Source: an uncultured Collinsella sp. (lineage in GTDB: Bacteria > Actinomycetota > Coriobacteriia > Coriobacteriales > Coriobacteriaceae). Taken from it: 31,069 bases of DNA. Location of the stretch: positions 1 to 31,069 of the forward strand of contig CAKUGT010000020.1 of the NCBI GenBank assembly GCA_934654795.1, read 5' to 3'. Below the pieces are notes generated by a model, which was not told where the DNA came from, made no database searches, and saw nothing but the letters and a program-made list of their open reading frames with translations. Positions 6,967-13,329 of the stretch are shown here, one piece after another. The position numbers were made by a program, and so were the translations under genes. Positions within the stretch are counted from its first letter, which is position 1; every line of letters begins with the position of its first letter.

Positions 6967-7000
6967 GGGCCCGCTGGCGCACACGCTGGCGGGCCCTTTT
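6967..7000 (+). terminator. Intrinsic terminator of aguA2
   Basis: GGGCCCGC (6967-6974) pairs with GCGGGCCC (6989-6996), followed by TTTT. It lies about 40 bases after the stop codon and is the cleanest terminator in this part of the window. Confidence 0.85.
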
Positions 7001-7059
7001 GCGTGCGGCGGGCAGCGTTGCACGCGGGCACTCGGGTCTAAGCGAGGGTACCAGGGGCC

Positions 7060-7110
7060 TTGCTTATCGTCGATAGTTGGTATAGAATCGTCGATAGTCG
7101 ATGATAGGGG
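7060..7110 (+). promoter_or_regulatory. Promoter overlapped by two dyads spaced 21 bp
   Basis: ATCGTCGATAGT occurs at 7066-7077 and again at 7087-7098, exactly 21 bp apart (two helical turns). Each contains the near-palindrome ATCG-T-CGAT. A third partial copy (TCGATGATAG) follows at about 7098-7107. A plausible promoter, TTGCTT (7060-7065) and TAGAAT (7083-7088) with a 17-bp spacer, is covered by the repeats, as expected for a repressed or autoregulated promoter of the downstream regulator. Confidence 0.6.
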
Positions 7111-7115
7111 GTAGC

Positions 7116-8666
7116 ATGCAGCTTGTTGAAAGTGAGACCGTGGAGTTCAAGTGCACATTTACCCCTAAGCTGCTCAAAGCTGTGGTGGCGTTTGCCAATT
7201 CGAATGGCGGTACCTTGTATATCGGAATCGACGATTTTGGCAGCATCGTCGGCGTGGACGATATCGATGCCACCATGCTTCAATGCTCTAATGCAATAAC
7301 CGATGGCGTGTATCCCGACGTTTCTGAAATCACGACGGCCTCCGCATTGGACATCGATGGCGCAGCGTTGGTGAAAATCGAGGTGGAAGCGGGTCCTCAC
7401 AAGCCGTACTGCCTGTGCTCGAAGGGATTTGTTCCCGCCGGGGTATATCGGCGCCTAGGTCCTGCCAACGTGCCCATCGAGATGGCCCAGATCCGCTCGA
7501 TGATCAAGCGCACCGACGGCGATTATTTTGAGACCGCGCGCTCTCATGAACAGAGCTTGACGTTTTTTGAAGCCGAGCGGGTCTTTAGGCGCGCGGAGAT
7601 TACGTTTGACCAAACCTCTCAAAAGAATCTCGGCCTTATCGATGAGCTGGGCTTTTACACCAATTTGGCACTGCTGGTCTCTGATCAAAACCCCTTTGCA
7701 GTCCGCGCTGGCCTCTTCAACGACGATGCGTATACCGAGTTTATCGACCGTCAGGATGGCGAGGGCTCGATCTTCAGGCAGATAGAGGATATCGAACGGT
7801 TCCTCAATATATCGAACGCAACGCGTATGTACTTTGTGCCGGGAAGGCTCGATCGCATAGATAAGGACGACTATCCCCGCGAGGCTGTTCGAGAGGGAAT
7901 TCTGAACCTGTTTATCCATCGCGACTACGAATCTTCGGTGGCGTCTCTTATCAAGATGGGCCGTACGGCGCTTGAATTTACCAATGCGGGAGGGCCGCAG
8001 CACATCAGCGTCGAGGAGGCGCTTGCGGGCGGCTCGGACGCTCGAAATCCAAAGCTGCAACTGCTCTTTTTGCGTCTGGGGATGGTTGAGGCGTTTGGAA
8101 CGGGCCTCAAGGGGATCCGTGCGCTCTATGAGGCGGAAGGGTTGGAACCCGAAGTCTGCGCCTACCCTGCAATGTTTAGGTTGTCGCTGCCCAACGTCAA
8201 CGCCGTGCGCAATTCCTATCTGACGCCTCGTGGCAATAGCGGTCCCAACTTGCGTGGGGATTACAGCGATTATGAGCAGCTCGAGCGGGAAGGGGCGCTG
8301 CCGCCCGATGTTTCGCAGGCGTTTGCATCCGTGCGAGCGCAGCGAGAGGGGCACGTGTCGATGAATGGCGACTGCGGCCACGAGGTGCGTGCCAAGCTCG
8401 TGGAGGAGCTTGGCTTTGATGTTGCGTGCAAGGCGTCCGCGATGCTACAGGATGTCTCGGACGAGCGACGTGGTGGATACGCTCGCGCCTTGATTCGCTT
8501 TGCCCTTGAGCGGCCCCGCGGTTTTACGCGCCAGGATGCTTCGGACGCTCTGGGAACTGGGCGCGACGTGACGCTGCGGGTTATCAACGGTTTGCTTGAG
8601 GAAGGCGCACTCGTTAAAGAGGGGCGCGCTCGGGCGACGAGATATCGCGCTGTCGGGCAGGTTTAG
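7116..8666 (+). CDS. AlbA_2/Schlafen-type DNA-binding regulator with ATPase-like domain
   Basis: About 516 residues. The N-terminus is an AlbA_2 (Schlafen AlbA-like) domain at about 5-125: ESETVEFK, then AFANSNGGTLYIGIDDFG, VDDIDATM and GVYRRLGPANVPI. A GHKL/HATPase_c_4-like middle region follows, with the PREAVREGILNLFIHRDYE N-box-like segment near 254-272 and AFGTGLKGI near 326-334. The C-terminal ~80 residues look like a winged helix (FTRQDASDALGTGRDVTLRVINGLLEEGALVKEG). This is the COG2865-type architecture. ATG 7116 was chosen over 7101 because a GGGGG site lies just before it and the family usually begins M-x-x-x-ESE-x-x-EFK. The dyads in its promoter suggest self-control. Targets are unknown; a defence role, suggested for some AlbA_2 proteins, has no supporting neighbours here. 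Confidence 0.85.
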   Translation: MQLVESETVEFKCTFTPKLLKAVVAFANSNGGTLYIGIDDFGSIVGVDDIDATMLQCSNAITDGVYPDVSEITTASALDIDGAALVKIEVEAGPHKPYCLCSKGFVPAGVYRRLGPANVPIEMAQIRSMIKRTDGDYFETARSHEQSLTFFEAERVFRRAEITFDQTSQKNLGLIDELGFYTNLALLVSDQNPFAVRAGLFNDDAYTEFIDRQDGEGSIFRQIEDIERFLNISNATRMYFVPGRLDRIDKDDYPREAVREGILNLFIHRDYESSVASLIKMGRTALEFTNAGGPQHISVEEALAGGSDARNPKLQLLFLRLGMVEAFGTGLKGIRALYEAEGLEPEVCAYPAMFRLSLPNVNAVRNSYLTPRGNSGPNLRGDYSDYEQLEREGALPPDVSQAFASVRAQREGHVSMNGDCGHEVRAKLVEELGFDVACKASAMLQDVSDERRGGYARALIRFALERPRGFTRQDASDALGTGRDVTLRVINGLLEEGALVKEGRARATRYRAVGQV

Positions 8667-8677
8667 GGACGGGCGGT

Positions 8678-8718
8678 CCGGCCCCCTGGGTTATTCCTGG
8701 GCAGAGGCCAAGGGCCGG
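8678..8718. terminator. Hairpin between convergent genes
   Basis: CCGGCCC (8678-8684) pairs with GGGCCGG (8712-8718), with further GC-rich pairing possible inside. It lies in the 82-bp space between the converging regulator and acetyltransferase genes. There is no T-run, so terminator function is only likely from position. Confidence 0.35.
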
Positions 8719-8748
8719 GTGTCCGGCGCACCTTGATTGAAGGGGTAC

Positions 8749-9393
8749 TTAGAGCGTGCCTCCGTACATATAGACGATAAATCCGTCACCGGTGTCTTGG
8801 CTGTGGTCCTCTAGGATGCGCTTCATGTTGAGGTGCTCGTAAAACTGCCAGTCGGAGTTGCAGTCGCTCATCAGGAAGAATTTGGTGCAGCCTGCCTTGG
8901 CGAGCTCGGCGCGCGCAAGGTCGATGAGCTCGCGGCCGAGTCCCTTGCCCTGCCATTCAGGCACAATGATAATCAAGTTGAGTTGACCCTGGGCATATTC
9001 GTTGCCTGTGGCGGCAAAGCGATCCGCTGTGGCCTTTTCGCGGCTGTCTCCAAAGAGCGAGCCCTCGAGCTTGGCATCGGCGGTCTTTGCCATCTCGGTT
9101 GCCTGGACGAACATCTCGTTATAGCAGGGCTCCCACGTGGGATTGGTGCGCGGCTTGCCGTCCTCGAAGATGCCGATGCAGCAGGCGGCGATAATGCGGC
9201 CCTCGGTCTCGGCGACGAGTGCGATGGGGGAGCGCTGCAGCTGCATGGCGATGTTAAAGCGCGCGCAGAAATCGGCAGCTTCGACGTCGCCGCGGTTGCG
9301 CAGCGTGTTGCACCACAGCTGGTTGTAGATGGCGGCGATGCCGGCCAGGTCATCGAGCGTGGCGGCGCGCAGGGTTACGTTGTCAAGGCTCAT
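8749..9393 (-). CDS. GNAT-family N-acetyltransferase
   Basis: 214-residue acetyl-CoA-dependent N-acetyltransferase. The acetyl-CoA-binding motif is clear: LIIIVPEWQGKGLGRELI with Q/R-x-x-G-x-G at 148-153. It is followed by the typical motif-B region with a FYEHLNM element near the C-terminus. The N-terminus (VTLRAATLDDLAGIAAIYNQLW) is also standard for the fold. ATG 9393 is preferred because AGGAG lies six bases upstream; the upstream TTG at 9408 would place that site inside the gene. The substrate cannot be told from the sequence. It faces the AlbA_2 gene tail to tail and lies upstream of a 480-bp repeat-rich gap. Confidence 0.88.
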   Translation of the reverse strand: MSLDNVTLRAATLDDLAGIAAIYNQLWCNTLRNRGDVEAADFCARFNIAMQLQRSPIALVAETEGRIIAACCIGIFEDGKPRTNPTWEPCYNEMFVQATEMAKTADAKLEGSLFGDSREKATADRFAATGNEYAQGQLNLIIIVPEWQGKGLGRELIDLARAELAKAGCTKFFLMSDCNSDWQFYEHLNMKRILEDHSQDTGDGFIVYMYGGTL

Positions 9394-9541
9394 GGAGGCT
9401 CCTTCCAAGTTGGGTCAGGCCACCTCTGAGTGTGACATGGCCGCAGAGCGCCCGCATCAATCATTCGGCAGACGAGCCACGATACCTCGGGGACGGAGGG
9501 CCCTAAGAAGGAATGAGGGCGGATTTTCGGACACTTGCTCT

Positions 9542-9609
9542 ATGAGAGTGGATAATCTCCCACTTTTAGCGCTGGTATAGGCCAAAAACGGGAGATTATC
9601 CACTCTCAT
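9542..9609. repeat. Perfect 20-bp inverted repeat
   Basis: Bases 9542-9561 and 9590-9609 are exact reverse complements (outer end ATGAGAGTGG, inner end AATCTCCC) with a 28-nt loop. No T-run follows on either side. It forms a tandem pair with the next hairpin three bases away. Confidence 0.75.
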
Positions 9610-9612
9610 TCT

Positions 9613-9674
9613 GGGTAGTCGTTGGGGACGTTCTTAAACGACTAGTCATTAAAGAACGTCCCCAACGACTACCC
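9613..9674. repeat. Perfect 23-bp inverted repeat with GGGGAC core
   Basis: Bases 9613-9635 and 9652-9674 are exact reverse complements. The sub-segment 9617-9643 can fold alternatively as AGTCGTT...AACGACT around TTGGGGACNNNCTTAAA, and is a relative of the element at 23521-23547. The gap 9394-9874 holds these two elements and two smaller hairpins, and no gene. Confidence 0.75.
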
Positions 9675-9771
9675 CAAAAGGAGCGTCCCCAAGTGCCAGC
9701 TTTGGTAACGATGCTGGTATAAAAACGTCAGCGAAAACCCGTCAGAGCGAGCAAGGTGCCTTGAAGCGAGG

Positions 9772-9796
9772 CGGCATTGACCTTTTGGTCATGCCG
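9772..9796. repeat. Hairpin CGGCAT(T)GACC-TTTT-GGTCATGCCG
   Basis: Ten base pairs with one bulged T and a TTTT loop. It lies downstream of the DAHP synthase gene on the minus strand and may contribute to the mRNA 3' end; no U-tract follows. Confidence 0.4.
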
Positions 9797-9845
9797 TCGA
9801 AGCTGAAAGGCAGATTGCCGCTCTGGCGGGTTTGCAGCGTCGGCC

Positions 9846-9875
9846 GGTTACGGCGTTTGGTAAAACGCCGTAACC
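9846..9875 (-). terminator. 13-bp hairpin at the DAHP synthase stop codon
   Basis: GGTTACGGCGTTT (9846-9858) is the exact complement of AAACGCCGTAACC (9863-9875). It touches the stop codon (9875-9877) of the minus-strand gene. Position and stem strength suggest a 3' end structure, although no clear U-run follows. Confidence 0.5.
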
Positions 9876-10906
9876 TACACCCGCTCCGCAATCTCGTGGA
9901 TGAGGTAGTCGGTCTTTTCCCAGCCCAGGCACGGGTCGGTGATCGACTTGCCAAAGACGCCGCCATCGACTGGCTGATTGCCATCCTCCAGGTAGGACTC
10001 GATCATAAAGCCCTTGACCAGCTTGGAGATGGACTCGTTGCGGCGGCAGCTGTCGAGCACCTCCTTGCAAATGCGGTACTGCTCCAGCGGGCGCTTGCCC
10101 GAGTTGTCGTGGTTGCAGTCGATGACCGCCGCCGGGTTGGCGTAGCCGGCATGCTCGGTATAGCGCTCGGCCAGGCGTTCCAGGTGTTCGTAGTGGTAAT
10201 TGGGGTAGGTGCGACCGTCGAGACCGATGTAGCCACGCATGACGGCGTGTGCGAGCGGGTTGCCGTCGCACTCAACCTCCCAGTTGCGGAAGATAAAGCT
10301 CTGATGTGCCTGGGCGGCGTAGATGGAGTTGAGCATGACGGTGGTGGAACCGGCGGTGGGGTTCTTCATGCCGACGGGCACCGAAATGCCGCTCGACACC
10401 AGGCGATGCTCCTGGTTTTCGACCGAGCGCGCGCCCACGGCAACGTAGCTCAGCAAGTCGACGAGGTACTGGTAGTTGGACGGGTAGAGCATCTCGTCGG
10501 CGGTAAAGAAACCGGTCTCCTCGATGACGCGCAGGTGCATGTGGCGGATGGCCTTGACGCCTTCGAGCAGGTCATCGGGCGCCTCGGGGTCGGGGTTGTG
10601 CAGCAGGCCTTTGTAGCCAGTGCCCTTGGTGCGCGGCTTGTTGGTGTAGACGCGCGGAATGATGATGAGTTTGTCCTTGACCTCTTCGGCGACCTTGGCC
10701 AGTCGGTTCATGTACTCAAGCACCGAGTCCTCGCGGTCGGCAGAGCACGGGCCGATGATGAGCGCTTTGCGTGCGTCCTCGCCGGTAAAGACCTTGGCGA
10801 CCTCGGCGTCGAATGCCTGCTTTTTGGCGGTAAGCTCGGCGGAAAGCGGCATTTCCTCGCGGATCTCCATGGGGATCGGCAACCTGCGCTTGAATTCCAT
10901 GGCCAT
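9875..10906 (-). CDS. aroG: 3-deoxy-7-phosphoheptulonate synthase (DAHP synthase), class I alpha
   Basis: Condenses phosphoenolpyruvate and erythrose 4-phosphate, the first step of the shikimate pathway to aromatic amino acids. The 343 residues align over their whole length with the AroF/AroG/AroH type: LIIGPCSADRE near 49-59, PRVYTNKPRTKGTGYKGL near 84-101, the GARSVENQEHR segment, PVGMKNPTAG, then DCNHDNSGK and GFMIESYLEDGNQ. An N-terminal extension of about 45 residues, where feedback inhibitors bind in the E. coli enzymes, is present. The start at 10906 has AAAGGAGG six bases upstream. Which aromatic amino acid inhibits it cannot be read, so the letter G is only a family label. It stands alone, with hairpins on both sides. 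Confidence 0.93.
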   Translation of the reverse strand: MAMEFKRRLPIPMEIREEMPLSAELTAKKQAFDAEVAKVFTGEDARKALIIGPCSADREDSVLEYMNRLAKVAEEVKDKLIIIPRVYTNKPRTKGTGYKGLLHNPDPEAPDDLLEGVKAIRHMHLRVIEETGFFTADEMLYPSNYQYLVDLLSYVAVGARSVENQEHRLVSSGISVPVGMKNPTAGSTTVMLNSIYAAQAHQSFIFRNWEVECDGNPLAHAVMRGYIGLDGRTYPNYHYEHLERLAERYTEHAGYANPAAVIDCNHDNSGKRPLEQYRICKEVLDSCRRNESISKLVKGFMIESYLEDGNQPVDGGVFGKSITDPCLGWEKTDYLIHEIAERV

Positions 10907-11010
10907 ATGGGGCCTCCTTTATCAATTAACGGCAACAATTGGCGAATTCTCGAATGCTCGGCATTATCCGCTGTCGCACGCTAAAGTGCAAGTGAAACCT
11001 GCCGAAAAGG

Positions 11011-11052
11011 GACAGGTTTATTTTGGTCGGTTTTATCTGGGGAAATGTCGGC
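11011..11052 (+). repeat. 42-nt interspersed repeat, copy B
   Basis: Matches copy A (4705-4744, opposite strand) with 4 differences. Just upstream AAACCTG and CAGGTTT (10995-11017) form a small hairpin that overlaps its first bases. Confidence 0.65.
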
Positions 11053-11114
11053 GCTCGCCGGAAGGGGGGCCAACGTACGGCACGCTGGAGCAAGTTGGAT
11101 CTTCTGCGGCATAC

Positions 11115-11351
11115 CCTGTGGACAAAAAATGGCAAATATGAGTACTGTTGCTAGCGTAGTATCATATCGATCTTACAAGATAATAGACACAACAGTAAAT
11201 ATGTTCATTAACGTTGGCACACAGAAGCATGCTACCGGGCATTTTGATCAATTTGAAGGCATATCTAGGCCGCAAAGAGGTTGTTTGCGGCAGTTTTGGC
11301 TGCTACTAAAAAGGTGACAGTACTCATATTTGCCATTTTTTGTCCACGGGG
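11115..11351. mobile_element. MITE-like element: 35-bp terminal inverted repeats, AT-rich core
   Basis: Bases 11115-11149 pair with 11317-11351 in 34 Watson-Crick pairs and one wobble. The 167-bp interior is strikingly AT-rich for this genome (for example around 11155-11215) and has no credible gene. A 237-bp size, long terminal inverted repeats and foreign composition fit a non-autonomous transposable element. I see no clear target-site duplication and no transposase in the window, so the class is unknown. Confidence 0.6.
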
Positions 11352-11407
11352 CCTTGAGGGAGGCCGTTAATCAGGTCCCGGGGGAGGCGGTTCGAGGGCC
11401 GCAGAAC

Positions 11408-11445
11408 AAAAACGGGGGCACAGTTCATTCTGCGCCCCCGTTTTT
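11408..11445. terminator. Bidirectional intrinsic terminator of the ABC operon
   Basis: AAAAACGGGGGC (11408-11419) pairs with GCCCCCGTTTTT (11434-11445). The A-tract and T-tract flank a GC-rich stem, so a U-run follows on either strand. It lies 28 bases beyond the stop of the last gene of the minus-strand ABC operon. Confidence 0.9.
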
Positions 11446-11472
11446 GGGTATTGCGGTTGTTTGCCGCCGGTT

Positions 11473-13329
11473 TTACGCCGCCTCGTCGAACTGCGAGTTG
11501 TACAGGTCGGCGTAGAAGCCGCCTTGGGCGAGCAACTCGTCGTGCGTGCCCTTCTCGACGATGTCGCCGTCGCGAATTACCAAGATCACGTCGGCGTTGC
11601 GGATCGTGGACAGGCGGTGCGCGATGACAAAGCTCGTGCGGCCCTGCATCAGCGCATCCATGGCGCGCTGGATAAGCTCCTCGGTGCGGGTATCCACGTT
11701 GGAGGTCGCCTCGTCCAGAATCAGCGCCGGACGGTCGGCCAAAATGGCGCGGGCGATGGTCACGAGCTGGCGCTGACCCTGCGACAGGTTAGTGCCCTCC
11801 TCGTTGATCATAAAGTCGTAGCCACCGGCGAGCGTATGGATAAAGTGGTCGCAGCGTGCGGCGCGTGCGGCGGCCTCGACCTCGGCGTCGGTCGCATCGG
11901 GGCGTCCGTAGCGGATGTTCTCGCGGATGGTGCCGTTAAACAGCCAGGTATCCTGCAGCACCATGGCAAACTCGCCGCGCAGTGCCGCGCGGTCCCAGTC
12001 GCGCACGTCGACGCCCTCGACGCGCAGCGAACCGCCGTCCACGTCGTAGAAGCGCTGCAGCAGCTTAATGAGCGTGGTCTTGCCGGCGCCGGTGGGGCCG
12101 ACGATGGCGATGGTCTGACCGGGCTGTGCCTCGCAGCTAAAGTCGTGGATGATGGTCTTGTCGGGCGTGTAGCCAAACTTGACGTGGTCGAACTCAACGT
12201 GGCCGGGGCGCTTCTCGGGAATCTGGGCGTCGGCCTTCTGCTCCTCCTCGGGCGCGGCCAGGAACTCAAAGACGCGCTCGGTGGCAGCGGCCATCGACTG
12301 CATCGTGTTGCTCACGTTGCCCAGCTGCTGCACGGGTTGCGTAAAGTTGCGAACGTACTGGATAAAGCTCTGGATGTCGCCGGGCGTGGCATTACCAGTC
12401 AGCGCGAGCTGCGCGCCCACCACGACGACGCCCACGTAGCCCATGTTGCCCACCAAGCTCATAAGCGGCATCATCAGGCCCGATAGGAACTGCGAGCGCC
12501 AGCCACTAATAAAGAGACGGTCGTTTTGACGGTCGAACTCCTCGATTGAGGCTTCGGCGCGGTCGAACACCTGAATAACGTTCTGGCCGGCAAAGTCCTC
12601 CTCGATAATGCCGTTGACGGCGCCCAGGACTTGCTGTTGCTCGCGGAAGTACGGCTGCGAGAAGTGAATCATCACGGTCAGGATAATCGCGGCAGCCGGC
12701 AGCGTGAGCACGGTGACGCCGGTGAGCGGCAGACTGATCGACAGCATCATGACGAGCACGCCGATAATCTGCGTGACAGACGTGATGAGCTGCGTCACGC
12801 TCTGGTTGAGCGACTGGCCGAGCGTATCGACGTCGTTGGTGATGCGACTGAGTACGTCGCCCTTGCTGTGGCCGTTGAAGTAACTCATCGGAACGACGGC
12901 GATCTTGGCGGCGATCTCCTTGCGCATGCGATAACAAATCTTTTGCGTGACGCCGGTCATGAGCCAGCCTTGGATCAGGCTGCAGGCAGAGCTCGCCAGA
13001 TACAGACAGAGCAAAAAGCCGAGCGTCTTGGCGATCCAGGCAAAGTCGACATCGCCGGTGCCGTTGACCTTGGCAACCAAGCCCTCGAACAGCTTAGTCG
13101 TAACCTGGCCGAGCACCTTGGGCCCCACAATGTTAAAGATGACCGAGCACACGGCAAAGGCGACGGCGGCAAACACGGCAATCTTGTGCTGGCCGATATA
13201 GCCGAGCAGTTGCCTCATGGTGCCCTTAAAGTCCTTGGCCTTTTCGCCACGGCGCATGCCACCCATGCGGCCCATGGGACCACGCTGGCGGGTGGGCTTG
13301 GGAATCTGAGCCTTGGTCTCGTCTGCCAT
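11473..13329 (-). CDS. ABC exporter half-transporter, catalytically competent subunit
   Basis: 618-residue type IV ABC exporter: a basic N-terminus, six predicted membrane helices (about 40-340) and one nucleotide-binding domain. Walker A is GPTGAGKTT at 411-419, the signature LSQGQ at 515-519, Walker B LILDE with Asp539 and catalytic Glu540, and the switch His571. LSQGQ in place of LSGGQ is typical of the canonical-glutamate partner in heterodimeric exporters such as TM287/288. The start codon overlaps the stop of the upstream ABC gene by one base, so translation is coupled and the products very likely form one heterodimer. The MarR-type regulator at the operon head suggests drug or toxic-compound efflux. 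The substrate is inferred only from family and context. Confidence 0.93.
   Translation of the reverse strand: MADETKAQIPKPTRQRGPMGRMGGMRRGEKAKDFKGTMRQLLGYIGQHKIAVFAAVAFAVCSVIFNIVGPKVLGQVTTKLFEGLVAKVNGTGDVDFAWIAKTLGFLLCLYLASSACSLIQGWLMTGVTQKICYRMRKEIAAKIAVVPMSYFNGHSKGDVLSRITNDVDTLGQSLNQSVTQLITSVTQIIGVLVMMLSISLPLTGVTVLTLPAAAIILTVMIHFSQPYFREQQQVLGAVNGIIEEDFAGQNVIQVFDRAEASIEEFDRQNDRLFISGWRSQFLSGLMMPLMSLVGNMGYVGVVVVGAQLALTGNATPGDIQSFIQYVRNFTQPVQQLGNVSNTMQSMAAATERVFEFLAAPEEEQKADAQIPEKRPGHVEFDHVKFGYTPDKTIIHDFSCEAQPGQTIAIVGPTGAGKTTLIKLLQRFYDVDGGSLRVEGVDVRDWDRAALRGEFAMVLQDTWLFNGTIRENIRYGRPDATDAEVEAAARAARCDHFIHTLAGGYDFMINEEGTNLSQGQRQLVTIARAILADRPALILDEATSNVDTRTEELIQRAMDALMQGRTSFVIAHRLSTIRNADVILVIRDGDIVEKGTHDELLAQGGFYADLYNSQFDEAA

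Noticed and set aside
5793..7031. Open frame opposite agmatine deiminase 2
   Set aside because: Antisense shadow; the plus-strand gene has all family motifs.
7116..8666. Anti-phage defence gene
   Set aside because: AlbA_2 proteins occur in some defence systems, but no nuclease, toxin or other defence gene is adjacent.
9761..10984. Plus-strand open frame opposite DAHP synthase
   Set aside because: Low-complexity Val/Gly/Asp composition typical of antisense frames, and the minus-strand gene is certain.
11045..11317. A 90-codon frame spanning the AT-rich element
   Set aside because: It runs through the 42-nt repeat and one terminal inverted repeat, so it is a chance frame.
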